A stretch of 64,000 bases of DNA from Arthrobacter sp. AZCC_0090 (GTDB taxonomy: Bacteria > Actinomycetota > Actinomycetes > Actinomycetales > Micrococcaceae), in NCBI RefSeq assembly GCF_014207375.1, contig NZ_JACHEE010000002.1, positions 228,885 through 292,884 on the forward strand. The letters are read 5' to 3'. This document shows positions 9,659 to 20,714 of the stretch, one piece after another. The number at the start of each line of letters is the position of its first letter. The first letter of the stretch is position 1. The position numbers were made by a program, and so were the translations under genes. The notes under the pieces are model-generated. The model was not told where the DNA came from, searched no databases, and saw only the letters and a program-made list of their open reading frames with translations.

Positions 9659-9719
9659 AACGCGGGGTCACTTACGGCCCATCCGGAGGTCCGGAATGGG
9701 CTGTAAGTGACCCCGCGTT
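9659..9719. repeat. Long near-perfect intergenic hairpin between gatC and the citrate transporter
   Basis: Two 24-nt arms (from AACGCGGGGTCACTTAC at 9659 and ending GTAAGTGACCCCGCGTT at 9719) pair with a single G.U position. The 13-nt centre contains CCGG-AGGT-CCGG, which can extend the structure. It sits 24 bp past the stop of the leftward citrate transporter and 63 bp before gatC, so it can terminate the transporter transcript. It overlaps the region where the gatC -35 should lie. It does not share the core sequence of the other palindromes in the window. Confidence 0.75.
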
Positions 9720-9742
9720 GCCTGGTGCGGGTGGTTGGTTTG

Positions 9743-11212
9743 TTACCCGATGCCGATGGCTCCTGTCAGCATGCCTACTGCCAGCATGACGATGGAGATG
9801 ACCGCTGTGCGCCACAGGACCTTTTTGTGGTGGTCACCGAGTTCTACCTTGGCCAGGGAGACGAGAAGCAGGATCGCGGGGACCAGGGGGCTCTGCAGGT
9901 GGAAGGGCTGGCCGGTGATCGAGGCCCGGGCCATTTCTGCGCCGCTGATGCCGTAGTGCGCGGCGGTTTCGCTCAGGACCGGGAGGACACCGAAGTAGAA
10001 GGCGTCGTTGCTCATGAAGAACGTCATCGGGATGCTGAGCAGGCCGGTAATCACGCCCATGAAGGGACCCATCTCGGCGGGGATGATGTGGACCAGCCAC
10101 GCGGACATTTCCTTGACCATGCCGGTGCCGTTGAGGACGCCCGTGAGGACGGCTGCGGCCATGACCATGCTGACCACGGCCACGATGGACGGCGCGTGGG
10201 CCACCAGCTGCGCGCCTTGTTCCTTGACCTTGGGGAAGTTCACCAACAGGGCGATAGCGGAGCCCACCATGAAGACGTAGGGCAGCGGCACCAGGTTGGC
10301 CACCAGCATGACCATCACTGCGACGGTCAGGCCGAGGTTGAACCAGAAGAGCTTGGGGCGCAGGGTCTTGCGGTTGGGATCGAGTGCGGTGTCGGCCAAA
10401 CCGGTGTCGGCAAGGTCCACCAAGGTTTCGGTGCGTTCCAGGACGCCGACGCCGGCGCCTCCGCCGGTGCCAGGCTTAGCTGCAGTGGGGGTGGAGCCGG
10501 AACCACGCGATGATCCGGTGCCGGTACCGCCGCGGCGCGTGCCGCCGTCGAACACGTCCCCGGCGTCGGCGACATCGCCCCAGATCTCGGGAGCGGTGGC
10601 GCGGAGGCGGTTACGTTCCTGCAGGCCCAAGAGCCAGGAGAAGACAAAGACGACCACCAGGCCCGCGATGAGGGACGGGACCATCGGAACAAACACGTCG
10701 TTGACGTCGATCTTGAGGGCGGTGGCCGCGCGGGCCGTGGGGCCACCCCAGGGCAGGATGTTCATGGTGCCGTTGGCCAGGCCGGCCACACAGGTCAGGA
10801 CCACGGGGCTCATCTTCAAACGGAGGTAGACGGGCAGCATCGCCGCGGTGGTGAGGATGAAGGTGGTGGAGCCGTCGCCGTCGAGCGAAACAGCGGCAGC
10901 CAGAATGGCGGTACCCAGGACCACTTTGGCGGGGTCGTTGCCCAGCTTGCGGAGAATGAACTTTACCAGCGGGTCGAACAGCCCGACGTCGATCATGAGT
11001 CCGAAATACACGATCGCGAACATCAAAAGGGCGGCCGTGGACGTCATGGACTTCATCGAATCCATCACCATGCTTCCGATGCCGAGGCCGGCACCGGCAA
11101 ACAAGCCAAAAATGGTGGGAACGATGATTAGCGCCAGAACGGGCGTCAACTTCTTTGTCATGATCAGGACCATGAACACCGCAATCATTGCGAATCCAAG
11201 CAATACCAGCAC
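9743..11212 (-). CDS. citM: CitMHS-family citrate/metal-citrate:proton symporter
   Basis: A 489-aa membrane protein with about 12 hydrophobic helices. Family-like segments include KKLTPVLALIIVPTIFGL at the N-terminus, LDGDGSTTFILTTAAMLPVY, NILPWGGPTARAA and MTFFMSNDAFYFGVLPVL. CitMHS carriers import citrate complexed with Mg2+ or other divalent cations together with protons. The central loop (about residues 205-290) is polar and Gly/Ser-rich. The GTG start at 11212 has AAGGAG 6-7 nt upstream. It is divergent from a CitA/CitB-like pair, the arrangement known for citrate-induced citrate transport in Bacillus. Confidence 0.85.
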   Translation of the reverse strand: MLVLLGFAMIAVFMVLIMTKKLTPVLALIIVPTIFGLFAGAGLGIGSMVMDSMKSMTSTAALLMFAIVYFGLMIDVGLFDPLVKFILRKLGNDPAKVVLGTAILAAAVSLDGDGSTTFILTTAAMLPVYLRLKMSPVVLTCVAGLANGTMNILPWGGPTARAATALKIDVNDVFVPMVPSLIAGLVVVFVFSWLLGLQERNRLRATAPEIWGDVADAGDVFDGGTRRGGTGTGSSRGSGSTPTAAKPGTGGGAGVGVLERTETLVDLADTGLADTALDPNRKTLRPKLFWFNLGLTVAVMVMLVANLVPLPYVFMVGSAIALLVNFPKVKEQGAQLVAHAPSIVAVVSMVMAAAVLTGVLNGTGMVKEMSAWLVHIIPAEMGPFMGVITGLLSIPMTFFMSNDAFYFGVLPVLSETAAHYGISGAEMARASITGQPFHLQSPLVPAILLLVSLAKVELGDHHKKVLWRTAVISIVMLAVGMLTGAIGIG

Positions 11213-11237
11213 AGCCGGCTCCTTACTACAGTGAACG

Positions 11238-11257
11238 GCATCACGTCGATGTGATGC
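11238..11257. promoter_or_regulatory. Inverted repeat just upstream of the citrate transporter
   Basis: GCATCAC and GTGATGC form perfect 7-bp arms with a 6-bp spacer, 26-45 bp before the citM start codon. It is positioned like an operator over the citM promoter. A TATAGT -10-like box for rightward transcription (11271-11276) lies next to it. The natural candidate ligand is the adjacent response regulator, but a direct link is not shown. Confidence 0.45.
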
Positions 11258-11325
11258 GCGATACAGAACGTATAGTGGCGACGCTCACAGCAAGGCGTTT
11301 GTGGGATTTGATGGACATACTGCTG

Positions 11326-11355
11326 ATTGAGAGCATTTTGCTCATTGTGCTCAAT
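11326..11355. promoter_or_regulatory. AT-rich inverted repeats in the citA leader
   Basis: GAGCA-TTT-TGCTC (11331-11343) is a perfect small palindrome nested in a larger one with ATTGAGAGCA at 11326 and TGCTCAAT ending at 11355. It lies 84-113 bp before citA in the divergent citM/citA region and could be a response-regulator site or a leader hairpin. Confidence 0.35.
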
Positions 11356-11438
11356 GCTTCAATGGAGAGGTAGACGTAGAAATACAGCGCCGCTGCTGCC
11401 CCGCTCCAGCCGGCCAATCCCAGCCGGAAGGAGGCAAG

Positions 11439-13241
11439 ATGCCCAGGCTTGCCCTGCGGTTCTCAACGCAGACCCTGCTCCTGCAGCTCGGCGTCGTCCT
11501 CTTGGTGGTGCTGCTTAGCGGCACCGTCCATGCGTGGCTCGTCTATGGGCGGATCGGCGCGGAGGCGGAAAACCAGGCGCTGACCTTGGCGCGCACCGTG
11601 GCCTCGGACCCCGTGATTCGATCCCAGGTCCAAGCCATCAGCAAGGAGCCGGGAACCCCGCCTCCTGCGGTGCTCGCGGCCGGACCCATCCAGGCCGCTG
11701 CCGAGGCTGCCAGGGGCCGCACCGGCGCTTTGTTCGTGGTGGTCACGGACGAGACCGGCCTGCGGCTGGCGCACCCGGACCAAGCCCGGCTTGGCGAACG
11801 GGTCAGCACGGACCCCTCGGATGCCCTGTCCGGAAAGGAAATCACCACCCGGAACACCGGGACCCTGGGACCATCCGCGGGCGCCAAGGTCCCGGTCTTC
11901 GCGCCGGATTCCGCCGCGGCTCCCGGTTCCGCGGCGACCGTGGTGGGCGAAGTCAGTGTGGGATATTCCGTGGAGTCGCTCGGCCAAAGCCTTGCCGAGG
12001 ACATCGTCCCCATTGCGCTCACGGCCGCGGGCTCCCTGGTTGCCGGTGTCCTAGCGTCATTCCTCCTGCGCCGCAGATTGCAACGCCTGACGCTGGGCCT
12101 CGAACCCGAAGAAATCAGCACCCTTGTACATGACCAGATAGCCGTGCTTCAAGGCGTGGACGACGGCGTGATCGGCGTTTCCGCCGATGGGCGCATCACG
12201 GTCTTCAACGCTGCGGCAAGGCGCCTGCTGGGCATGCCGGAAGAATCTGGAACTCCCGGTTCGCCCGCCATGGCTGGCGCCACCGATGGACATGTCCTCA
12301 CGGGAACCAGCTGGGAAAGGGCCGCCGTCCCGGCCCAACTGAAGGCACTCACTCAGCCGTCGGCGCACGACGCCGAAGCTGTGGAAATCGTCGCCGCCGG
12401 GCGGGTCCTCGTAGCCAATGCCCGCAAGGCGCTGCACCGCAAGGAGGATCTCGGCTGGGTGGTCATGCTCAGGGACCGCACCGAACTGCAGCAGCTGACG
12501 CGCCAGCTCGACGCCGTCGGCACCATGTCTGCCGCGCTGCGGGCCCAGCGCCACGAGTTCGCGAACCAGCTCCACACGATCGCCGGCTTCATGAGCATCG
12601 GCCAACACGGCCAGGCCAAGGACTACCTCGCCAGGATCTCCGCCACCGGCCCGCTGAAGTTTCCTGTGCAGCAGGCCGAGCTCCTGCAGGATCCCTATCT
12701 GCAGGCGTTCGTCGGCGCGAAAGGCGTGGAGGCGGATGAGCGAGGCGTGACCTTGCGTATCGGTCCCGAAACCTTGGTGCGGGGTCATGTCACCGAGCCG
12801 CAGGACGTCACCACGGTCCTTGGCAACCTGATCGACAACGCCGTCAACGCCGCCGTCGCCGGCTCTTCGACGCAACGCTGGGTGGAGGTTGAGCTGCTTG
12901 ACCAACCGGGGCCCGACGGCGGCACGCTGCACATCGTCGTCGCGGACTCCGGCGACGGTCTCGGCGAGGTCGAGCCAGAGAGGGTGTTCGTGGAAGGATT
13001 CACGACGGCGGAGCCAGCCGAAGGCGGAATCACCAGCCCAGGCGGGCAGGGACTGGGGCTCGCGTTGGTGCGGCAGCTCGCGCGGCGTCGCGGAGGCGAT
13101 GTGCGCGTCCTGGAGCCCGGCTCCCCCGGCGGTCCAGGCGCCGTCTTCATGGCAACCATGCCCGGGGTCACCGGCGCGCCGAGCGATGCCCCGCTGACCG
13201 AACATCCCACAGCAACTGAACCGAAGGAAGGACACCAATGA
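11439..13241 (+). CDS. citA: CitA/DcuS-type sensor histidine kinase
   Basis: A 600-aa sensor. Residues about 8-30 form a membrane helix, followed by an extracytoplasmic PAS-like sensor domain of about 150 residues, a second helix (IALTAAGSLVAGVLASFLLRR, about 185-205), a cytoplasmic PAS segment (DGVIGVSADGRITVFNAAARRLLG) and the kinase core. The phospho-acceptor His is in RAQRHEFANQLHTIAGF; the ATP-binding N, G1 and G2 boxes are NLIDNAVNAA, VADSGDGLGE and GGQGLGLALVRQLARRRGG. CitA/DcuS kinases sense citrate or C4-dicarboxylates. The ATG has a strong GGAAGGAGG site. ATGA overlap couples it to the next gene. Confidence 0.88.
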   Translation: MPRLALRFSTQTLLLQLGVVLLVVLLSGTVHAWLVYGRIGAEAENQALTLARTVASDPVIRSQVQAISKEPGTPPPAVLAAGPIQAAAEAARGRTGALFVVVTDETGLRLAHPDQARLGERVSTDPSDALSGKEITTRNTGTLGPSAGAKVPVFAPDSAAAPGSAATVVGEVSVGYSVESLGQSLAEDIVPIALTAAGSLVAGVLASFLLRRRLQRLTLGLEPEEISTLVHDQIAVLQGVDDGVIGVSADGRITVFNAAARRLLGMPEESGTPGSPAMAGATDGHVLTGTSWERAAVPAQLKALTQPSAHDAEAVEIVAAGRVLVANARKALHRKEDLGWVVMLRDRTELQQLTRQLDAVGTMSAALRAQRHEFANQLHTIAGFMSIGQHGQAKDYLARISATGPLKFPVQQAELLQDPYLQAFVGAKGVEADERGVTLRIGPETLVRGHVTEPQDVTTVLGNLIDNAVNAAVAGSSTQRWVEVELLDQPGPDGGTLHIVVADSGDGLGEVEPERVFVEGFTTAEPAEGGITSPGGQGLGLALVRQLARRRGGDVRVLEPGSPGGPGAVFMATMPGVTGAPSDAPLTEHPTATEPKEGHQ

Positions 13242-13912
13242 GCGAAGACTTCAGGGTGTTGATAGTGGATGACGACTTCCACGTCGCCAAGCTCCATGCA
13301 GCCTACGTGGATTCCGTGGCCGGCTTCCTGGCCTTGGCTCCGGTGGGATCCACGGCTCAGGCGCTGCAGACCGTGCACAGTCTCCGGCCGGACCTCGTGT
13401 TGCTGGATGTGTATCTGCCGGACGGTTCGGGCCTGGATCTCCTAGGGCAACTCGATGTGGATGCCATGATGCTGACCGCGGCCTCCGATGCCGTGTCCAT
13501 CAGGACAGCCCTGCGCCGCGGAGCCTTGGCCTATCTCCTGAAACCGTTCACCGCCGAATTACTGTCGCAGCAGCTGCGTTCCTATGCCCGCTACCGGCGG
13601 ATCCTCGGTCAACAGCATGCAGTGGACCAGGAGACCATCGAGCGGGCCAAACGGGCACTCATCGCCGGTGACGTGGCGCCGTCGGGCAAGCCTCGTTCGG
13701 CAACCGAAGCGTCCGTGCTTGACTCCTTGGCACCGGGGGAACAATACTCCGCGGCAGAAGTGGCGGAACGGGTGGGTGTCTCACGCGCCACGGCGCAACG
13801 GTACCTGTCCTCGCTTGCCGACGACGGCGCCGTCGAGATCCAACTGCGTTACGGCACCACGGGCCGCCCGGAACACCGCTACGGCGTCCCCGCGCGGCTC
13901 TCCCCCAAGTAG
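13238..13912 (+). CDS. citB: CitB/DcuR-type response regulator
   Basis: A 224-aa partner of the sensor kinase. The receiver domain (1-120) has the acidic pair in VLIVDDDFHVAKLH, the phospho-Asp in DLVLLDVYLPDGSGLD and the conserved Lys in YLLKPF. A C-terminal winged-helix/HTH (GEQYSAAEVAERVGVSRATAQRYL) follows a basic linker. It overlaps citA by 4 bp and probably activates the divergent citrate transporter. It ends next to a convergent gene, separated by an 80-bp palindrome that includes the stop codon region. Confidence 0.88.
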   Translation: MSEDFRVLIVDDDFHVAKLHAAYVDSVAGFLALAPVGSTAQALQTVHSLRPDLVLLDVYLPDGSGLDLLGQLDVDAMMLTAASDAVSIRTALRRGALAYLLKPFTAELLSQQLRSYARYRRILGQQHAVDQETIERAKRALIAGDVAPSGKPRSATEASVLDSLAPGEQYSAAEVAERVGVSRATAQRYLSSLADDGAVEIQLRYGTTGRPEHRYGVPARLSPK

Positions 13913-13990
13913 CAGCCCACCCAACTGACTCGCAGTAGATGTCGTTATGAGGCGTCAAAACGACATCTACTGCGAGTTAGTTGGGCTGCT
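13911..13990. repeat. Palindromic intergenic element, copy 2 (between convergent genes)
   Basis: Core arms CGCAGTAGATGTCGTT (13931-13946) and AACGACATCTACTGCG (13959-13974) are perfect; outer arms extend through ACTGACT/AGTTAGT and AGCAGCCC/GGGCTGCT, with a 4-nt insertion on the left. The outermost pairs reach both flanking stop codons. It probably acts as a two-way terminator for citB and the RidA-like gene. The core differs from copies 1, 3 and 4 at the same positions in both arms. Confidence 0.88.
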
Positions 13991-14370
13991 TAGGCGCTCT
14001 TCTGGGCTACCAGCTCGATCTCGACGAGCATTTCCGGGTCGAGGAACGGCAGGACGTGGACCAGGGAGAGAGTGGGGCGGATCTCGCCGAAGACCTCGCC
14101 ATGCGCGCGACCGGCGTCTTCCCACTTGCTGATGTCCGTTAGGTACAGCTTGGACTGCACGACGTCCTCGTAGGAGAACCCGGCGTCGGCCAGGACCGCT
14201 TCGAGCTTTTCGAGAATGTATTTGGTCTGCGAGTAGAAGTCGTCGCCCACAATGCCATCAGGCCCGGACGCCGCCGTGGCCGAAATGAAGAGTGTGTTGT
14301 CCACTTGGACCGCACGAGAGTATCCAAGGGTCTGTTCCCAGACCGAACCCGTGCCGAATGTCTTGCGCAT
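13990..14370 (-). CDS. RidA/YjgF-family protein
   Basis: A 126-aa RidA-fold protein (SRAVQVDNTLFISATAASG...DVVQSKLYLTDISKWEDA...LPFLDPEMLVEIELVA). Canonical RidA deaminates reactive enamine/imine intermediates with an Arg in a P-x-R-x-x-V context; here the region reads IRPTLSLVHVLPF, with Leu where that Arg would be. That places it with the Rid subfamilies lacking the catalytic Arg, whose roles are less clear. ATG 14370 has GAAAGG 6 nt upstream. Single gene, convergent with citB. Confidence 0.82.
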   Translation of the reverse strand: MRKTFGTGSVWEQTLGYSRAVQVDNTLFISATAASGPDGIVGDDFYSQTKYILEKLEAVLADAGFSYEDVVQSKLYLTDISKWEDAGRAHGEVFGEIRPTLSLVHVLPFLDPEMLVEIELVAQKSA

Positions 14371-14429
14371 GCCGCGCCTTTCTCAGTTTTCCGCACCCGG
14401 CACGATGGCCGGGACTTTACGAGGAAACT

Positions 14430-14942
14430 TTAAGGCTGACGGACATCCTGCCGGTAAACGAACAGCTTTATGTCGGTCCCCGGGACGAACCAATCGCGTT
14501 CGGGCTCGCGCTCGAAACCGGTCTTGGCATAGAGCGCGTTGGCGCTTTCCCACGTGGCGCCCGTGGTGAGGGAAACAGCGTTGATGCCCTCCATGGATCG
14601 GGCCTGGTCAACTACTGCCTGCACAAGTGCCCGTCCCGCTCCGGAGCGCTGCACTTCGGGGTCAACCACCAGGGTGCGCATTTCGAGCTCGTCCGGGAAT
14701 CCGATGTCCGAAAAGTCGCCGCCTGCCTTGGCCGAGGTGACAGATCCGATGACTCGGCCGTCGCGCTCGGCGACGAAAACGTCGGCGTGCCGAGCACGGC
14801 CTGCCACATCGCGGAGCTTCTGCAGATACGGGTGGTCCGGGCTGCCGTAGTAGCCGGCGGTCACGTAGGAGGCCATCGTGATGCGGGCTACGGCGTCGTA
14901 GTCTTCGGGCAAGGCGGGACGGACGGAAATCTGCGAATGCAC
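14430..14942 (-). CDS. GNAT-family N-acetyltransferase
   Basis: A 170-aa protein of usual GNAT length. It has a central strand ending MRTLVVDPEVQ followed by the acetyl-CoA pyrophosphate-binding loop QRSGAGRAL (about 103-111), and the C-terminal NALYAKTGF motif. The acceptor substrate cannot be deduced. The start is GTG 14942, preceded by TACCAT exactly 6 nt away and by no ribosome site, so the mRNA is probably leaderless. It is separated from the RidA-like gene by about 60 bp and reads in the same direction. Confidence 0.8.
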   Translation of the reverse strand: MHSQISVRPALPEDYDAVARITMASYVTAGYYGSPDHPYLQKLRDVAGRARHADVFVAERDGRVIGSVTSAKAGGDFSDIGFPDELEMRTLVVDPEVQRSGAGRALVQAVVDQARSMEGINAVSLTTGATWESANALYAKTGFEREPERDWFVPGTDIKLFVYRQDVRQP

Positions 14943-14948
14943 TGATCC

Positions 14949-14954
14949 ATGGTA
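14949..14954 (-). promoter_or_regulatory. Leaderless-type -10 box (TACCAT) of the acetyltransferase gene
   Basis: The minus strand reads TACCAT-GGATCA-GTG: a TANNNT hexamer six bases before the start codon with no ribosome site between. This spacing places transcription start at or next to the GTG. Confidence 0.55.
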
Positions 14955-15058
14955 GTCGCGTCCGCAGTGCCGGGCCTACCAAAGCGCCGTTTCCGTGACC
15001 GAACTATCACCGGGGGCGTCAGTCTCGGTGGCGGCGCCGCGTCCGCCCGCCCCCCCGA

Positions 15059-15214
15059 ACGCTCCTGCAGATATACACCCCAATCCCCCAACGCTCCTGC
15101 AGATATACACCCCAATCCCCCATCGCTCGCTCAGATAGATGTGCTCGCCCTGATACATGTGAAGGAGCGTTGAGGGAATAGCCCATATAAGTGAGCGAGC
15201 ATCGCGGTCTGCTC
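15059..15214. repeat. 32-bp-period repeat array, locus 1 (three inverted plus two direct units)
   Basis: Units start at 15059, 15091 and 15123 on the minus orientation (first two identical over 32 bp) and motif starts at 15159 and 15191 on the plus orientation, all exactly 32 bp apart within each arm. The shared core is GTGARSGAGCGTYGSGG. The two arms face each other, giving a possible long cruciform. It fills most of the 421-bp gap between the divergent acetyltransferase and monooxygenase genes. The rest of the gap (15215-15350) shows only short GC-rich hairpins and no gene. Confidence 0.75.
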
Positions 15215-15363
15215 CCGAACGTTGCTTCCCGTGGCGCCAGATTGAGTCCGGTTTCCGGCTGTGAAGCCCGGTTTCCTGCTGTTGCGGGAAGGTTTCGCAG
15301 TGCTGGCGCGGGGCGGGTGTCTCGTGGTTGATTGGCGGCCAGGCCACAACGAAAGGAACCCAC

Positions 15364-16719
15364 ATGAGCCCCCAGCAACGCACACTCCACCTAAACGCAT
15401 TCCTCATGAGCACCGGCCATCACGAGGCGTCCTGGCGCTTGCCTGAAAGCAACCCGCGCGCCAGCACCGACATCCGGCATTACCAAAACCTTGCGCGGAT
15501 CGCCGAGCGCGGCACGTTTGACTCTATCTTCTTCGCCGACTCCCCCGTGATCTTCGGCGATGTCGGACGCCGGCCCGCGGGCAAACTCGAACCGACGGTG
15601 CTGCTCACCGCAATTGCGGCTGCCACCGAAAAGATCGGCCTCATCGCCACGGCGTCGACCACCTACAACGATCCCTTCAACTTGGCCAGGCGCTTCGCCT
15701 CGGTGGACTTCGTCAGTGGCGGGAGGGCAGGTTGGAACGTGGTGACTACAGCCGGACCGGAAGCCGCACGGAACTTCGGCATCGACGATCAGCCCGCCCA
15801 TGCGACCCGCTATGAACGGGCAGCCGAGTTCCTGGAGGTGGCCGCCAAGCTCTGGGACAGTTGGGAGGACGACGCCGTGCTTGCGGACAAGGAAGGCGGC
15901 ATCTGGGCAGACTCAGCCAAGGTCCGGCCCATCGACCACGTCGGCAAGCACTTCCGGGTCCGCGGACCACTCAATGTGCCACGCTCTCCCCAAGGCCATC
16001 CCCTGATTGTCCAAGCGGGCTCCTCCGAGAACGGCAAAAGCCTAGCCGCCCGCTACGCCGAGGCCGTGTTCACTGCCCAGCAAACCTTGGAGGGCGCCCA
16101 AGCGTTCTACACCGATCTGAAGACCCGCACCATCGGGCTGGGCCGGACGACCGAGAGCATCAAGATCCTGCCAGGGATTGTCCCCGTGATCGGCTCAACC
16201 CAGGACGAAGCGCTGCGCCTTGAGCGTGAACTGGATGAGCTCATCCGGCCAGAATACGCGAGGGCTGAGCTAGCCAAGACCCTCCGGGTGAAGCCCGAGG
16301 ATCTGCCTCTGGATCGCCAGCTTCCAGCCGATCTTCCGGACGAGGACTCGATCGAAGGCGCCAAGAGCCGCTACACGCTCATTGTGGAGCTTGCCCGACG
16401 GGAGAAGCTCACGGTACGCCAACTGATCGGCCGGCTGGGAGGCGGCCGGGGACATCTGACTTTCGCGGGCACCCCGGAGCAAGTGGCCGACGAGATCCAA
16501 CTGTGGTTCGAAAACGGCGCAGCTGATGGCTTCAACATCATGCCCGCTGTGTTGCCCTCAGGGCTCGAAGCCTTCGTTGACCAAGTGGTACCGGTGTTGC
16601 GTAAGCGGGGTCTGTTCCGCAGGGAGTACGCCGGCAACACGCTGAGGGAACATTACGGCTTGGAGCGCCCTGCGAATCGCCTCTCCGCCGACGAGTCCCT
16701 CGTCCGAGCGGGCGCTTGA
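15364..16719 (+). CDS. Flavin-dependent monooxygenase, NtaA/SnaA/DszA family (LLM class)
   Basis: A 451-aa bacterial-luciferase-like protein. Segments TLHLNAFLMSTGHHEASWR, HYQNLARIAERGTFDSIFFADSP, NPFN-like TYNDPFNLARRFASVDFVSGGRAGWNVVTT and HPLIVQAGSSENGKSLAARYAEAVFTAQ fit the nitrilotriacetate/dibenzothiophene-sulfone/xenobiotic monooxygenase group. These enzymes use FMNH2 from a separate reductase to oxidise organosulfur, amine or aminocarboxylate substrates. ATG 15364 has GAAAGGAA upstream; the open frame extends 12 codons further without a site. No flavin reductase or importer gene is adjacent, so the substrate stays unknown. Confidence 0.85.
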   Translation: MSPQQRTLHLNAFLMSTGHHEASWRLPESNPRASTDIRHYQNLARIAERGTFDSIFFADSPVIFGDVGRRPAGKLEPTVLLTAIAAATEKIGLIATASTTYNDPFNLARRFASVDFVSGGRAGWNVVTTAGPEAARNFGIDDQPAHATRYERAAEFLEVAAKLWDSWEDDAVLADKEGGIWADSAKVRPIDHVGKHFRVRGPLNVPRSPQGHPLIVQAGSSENGKSLAARYAEAVFTAQQTLEGAQAFYTDLKTRTIGLGRTTESIKILPGIVPVIGSTQDEALRLERELDELIRPEYARAELAKTLRVKPEDLPLDRQLPADLPDEDSIEGAKSRYTLIVELARREKLTVRQLIGRLGGGRGHLTFAGTPEQVADEIQLWFENGAADGFNIMPAVLPSGLEAFVDQVVPVLRKRGLFRREYAGNTLREHYGLERPANRLSADESLVRAGA

Positions 16720-16736
16720 TGGCGGTCGGGCCTCCC

Positions 16737-16849
16737 GAGCGAGCGTCCCGCCAAAGGCCAACATACGTGAGCGAGCGTCCCGCCAAAGACCAACATACGT
16801 GAGCGAGCGTCCCGCCAAAGACCAACACAAGTGAGCGAGCGTCGAAGGG
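16737..16849. repeat. 32-bp tandem repeat, locus 2 (three and a half units)
   Basis: Units 16737-16768, 16769-16800 and 16801-16832 are nearly identical (GAGCGAGCGTCCCGCCAAAG...), with a partial fourth to 16849. The core matches the repeat units at 15159 and 56103. It lies exactly between two convergent genes, ending at the stop of the inositol-phosphatase-like gene. There is no CRISPR-like conserved repeat with variable spacers: whole 32-bp units repeat directly. Confidence 0.85.
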
Positions 16850-19944
<3,095 letters not shown>

Positions 19945-19971
19945 TTAGGGCCGTTCCAAGACAAGGAACTG

Positions 19972-20574
19972 TCAGTGCGAGAACCGGTTCCGGCTCCACA
20001 AAGCGAAGGCTATGCCGCCCGCCGCCACCAAGAGCACACCGCCCATGATGGCAATCACGCCGAACATGTCCGAACCCGGCCCTTTGGCGCCGCTCACCGC
20101 AGCCGCCTGGGTGGCCTTGAGCCCGTCCTGGATAGGAGTATCCCAATTGGACGACGCCGACGGCGAGGCGCTGCTCGCCGTCGGGCTTGCCGAGGCGGTT
20201 GCGGAGCTTGAGGCTGCAGGAGCGTCCGACGGCGTCACGCTGGGTTCCGGTGCCACGGTGACCTCGACCGTGGGGACCGGCGCCGGGGCGGGAGCCACGG
20301 GGGCGGGTTGAACCGGGACGACGGGTGCCGGTGGGCCCGGCTTGCTAGGCGCTGGCGTCGACTTGGCGGGCGCAGGAGTTGCGCTCGGTGGGGCTACGGG
20401 CTGTTGTCCGCACGTTTCCTGCGTGGGCAGGCAAACGGTCTCGGCGTGGGCCGAAAGCAAAGGGAAAGCGCACATCACCATGGCCATGGCAATGCCCGCG
20501 AGGGCCACGGAGAACGGGCGTCGCACGGCGGCGCGGGTCGCGCCGCCAGAGCGCGCGGAGGAGCGTTGGGTCAT
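19972..20574 (-). CDS. Proline/alanine-rich surface protein with C-terminal membrane anchor
   Basis: A 200-aa protein of unknown function. A basic N-terminus and signal peptide (SVALAGIAMAMVMCAFPLLSAHA) is followed by a short segment with two Cys (CLPTQETC), a Pro/Ala/Ser-rich low-complexity stalk of about 100 residues, and a C-terminal helix (MFGVIAIMGGVLLVAAGGIAFALW) with a short basic tail. There is no LPXTG. It would sit outside the membrane on a flexible stalk. ATG 20574 has AGAGG at good spacing. It follows the EssC-like gene by 140 bp in the same direction and may belong to that locus. Confidence 0.7.
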   Translation of the reverse strand: MTQRSSARSGGATRAAVRRPFSVALAGIAMAMVMCAFPLLSAHAETVCLPTQETCGQQPVAPPSATPAPAKSTPAPSKPGPPAPVVPVQPAPVAPAPAPVPTVEVTVAPEPSVTPSDAPAASSSATASASPTASSASPSASSNWDTPIQDGLKATQAAAVSGAKGPGSDMFGVIAIMGGVLLVAAGGIAFALWSRNRFSH

Positions 20575-20714
20575 GTTTACCTCTGCAGGACGGCACAGGC
20601 CGCCCGGAGTTGGGGTGGTATTGACCGGAATCTTCCTACAAAGTCCGGGCGTATCGCAAATCCCGTTCCCTAAAACCCTTGCCGGCCCGCCCGCGGCTCA
20701 CGGTTGCCGGGCGG

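Noticed and set aside
15215..15363. Riboswitch in front of the monooxygenase gene
   Set aside because: The segment contains small GC-rich stems but no recognisable SAM, TPP or cobalamin core motif.
14888..15413. Open frames encoding repeats such as ISAGALGDWGVYLQE
   Set aside because: They are produced by the 32-bp-period DNA repeats lying between two divergent genes and have no homology or ribosome site.
16737..16849. CRISPR array
   Set aside because: Whole 32-bp units repeat directly without variable spacers, and no cas gene is present.
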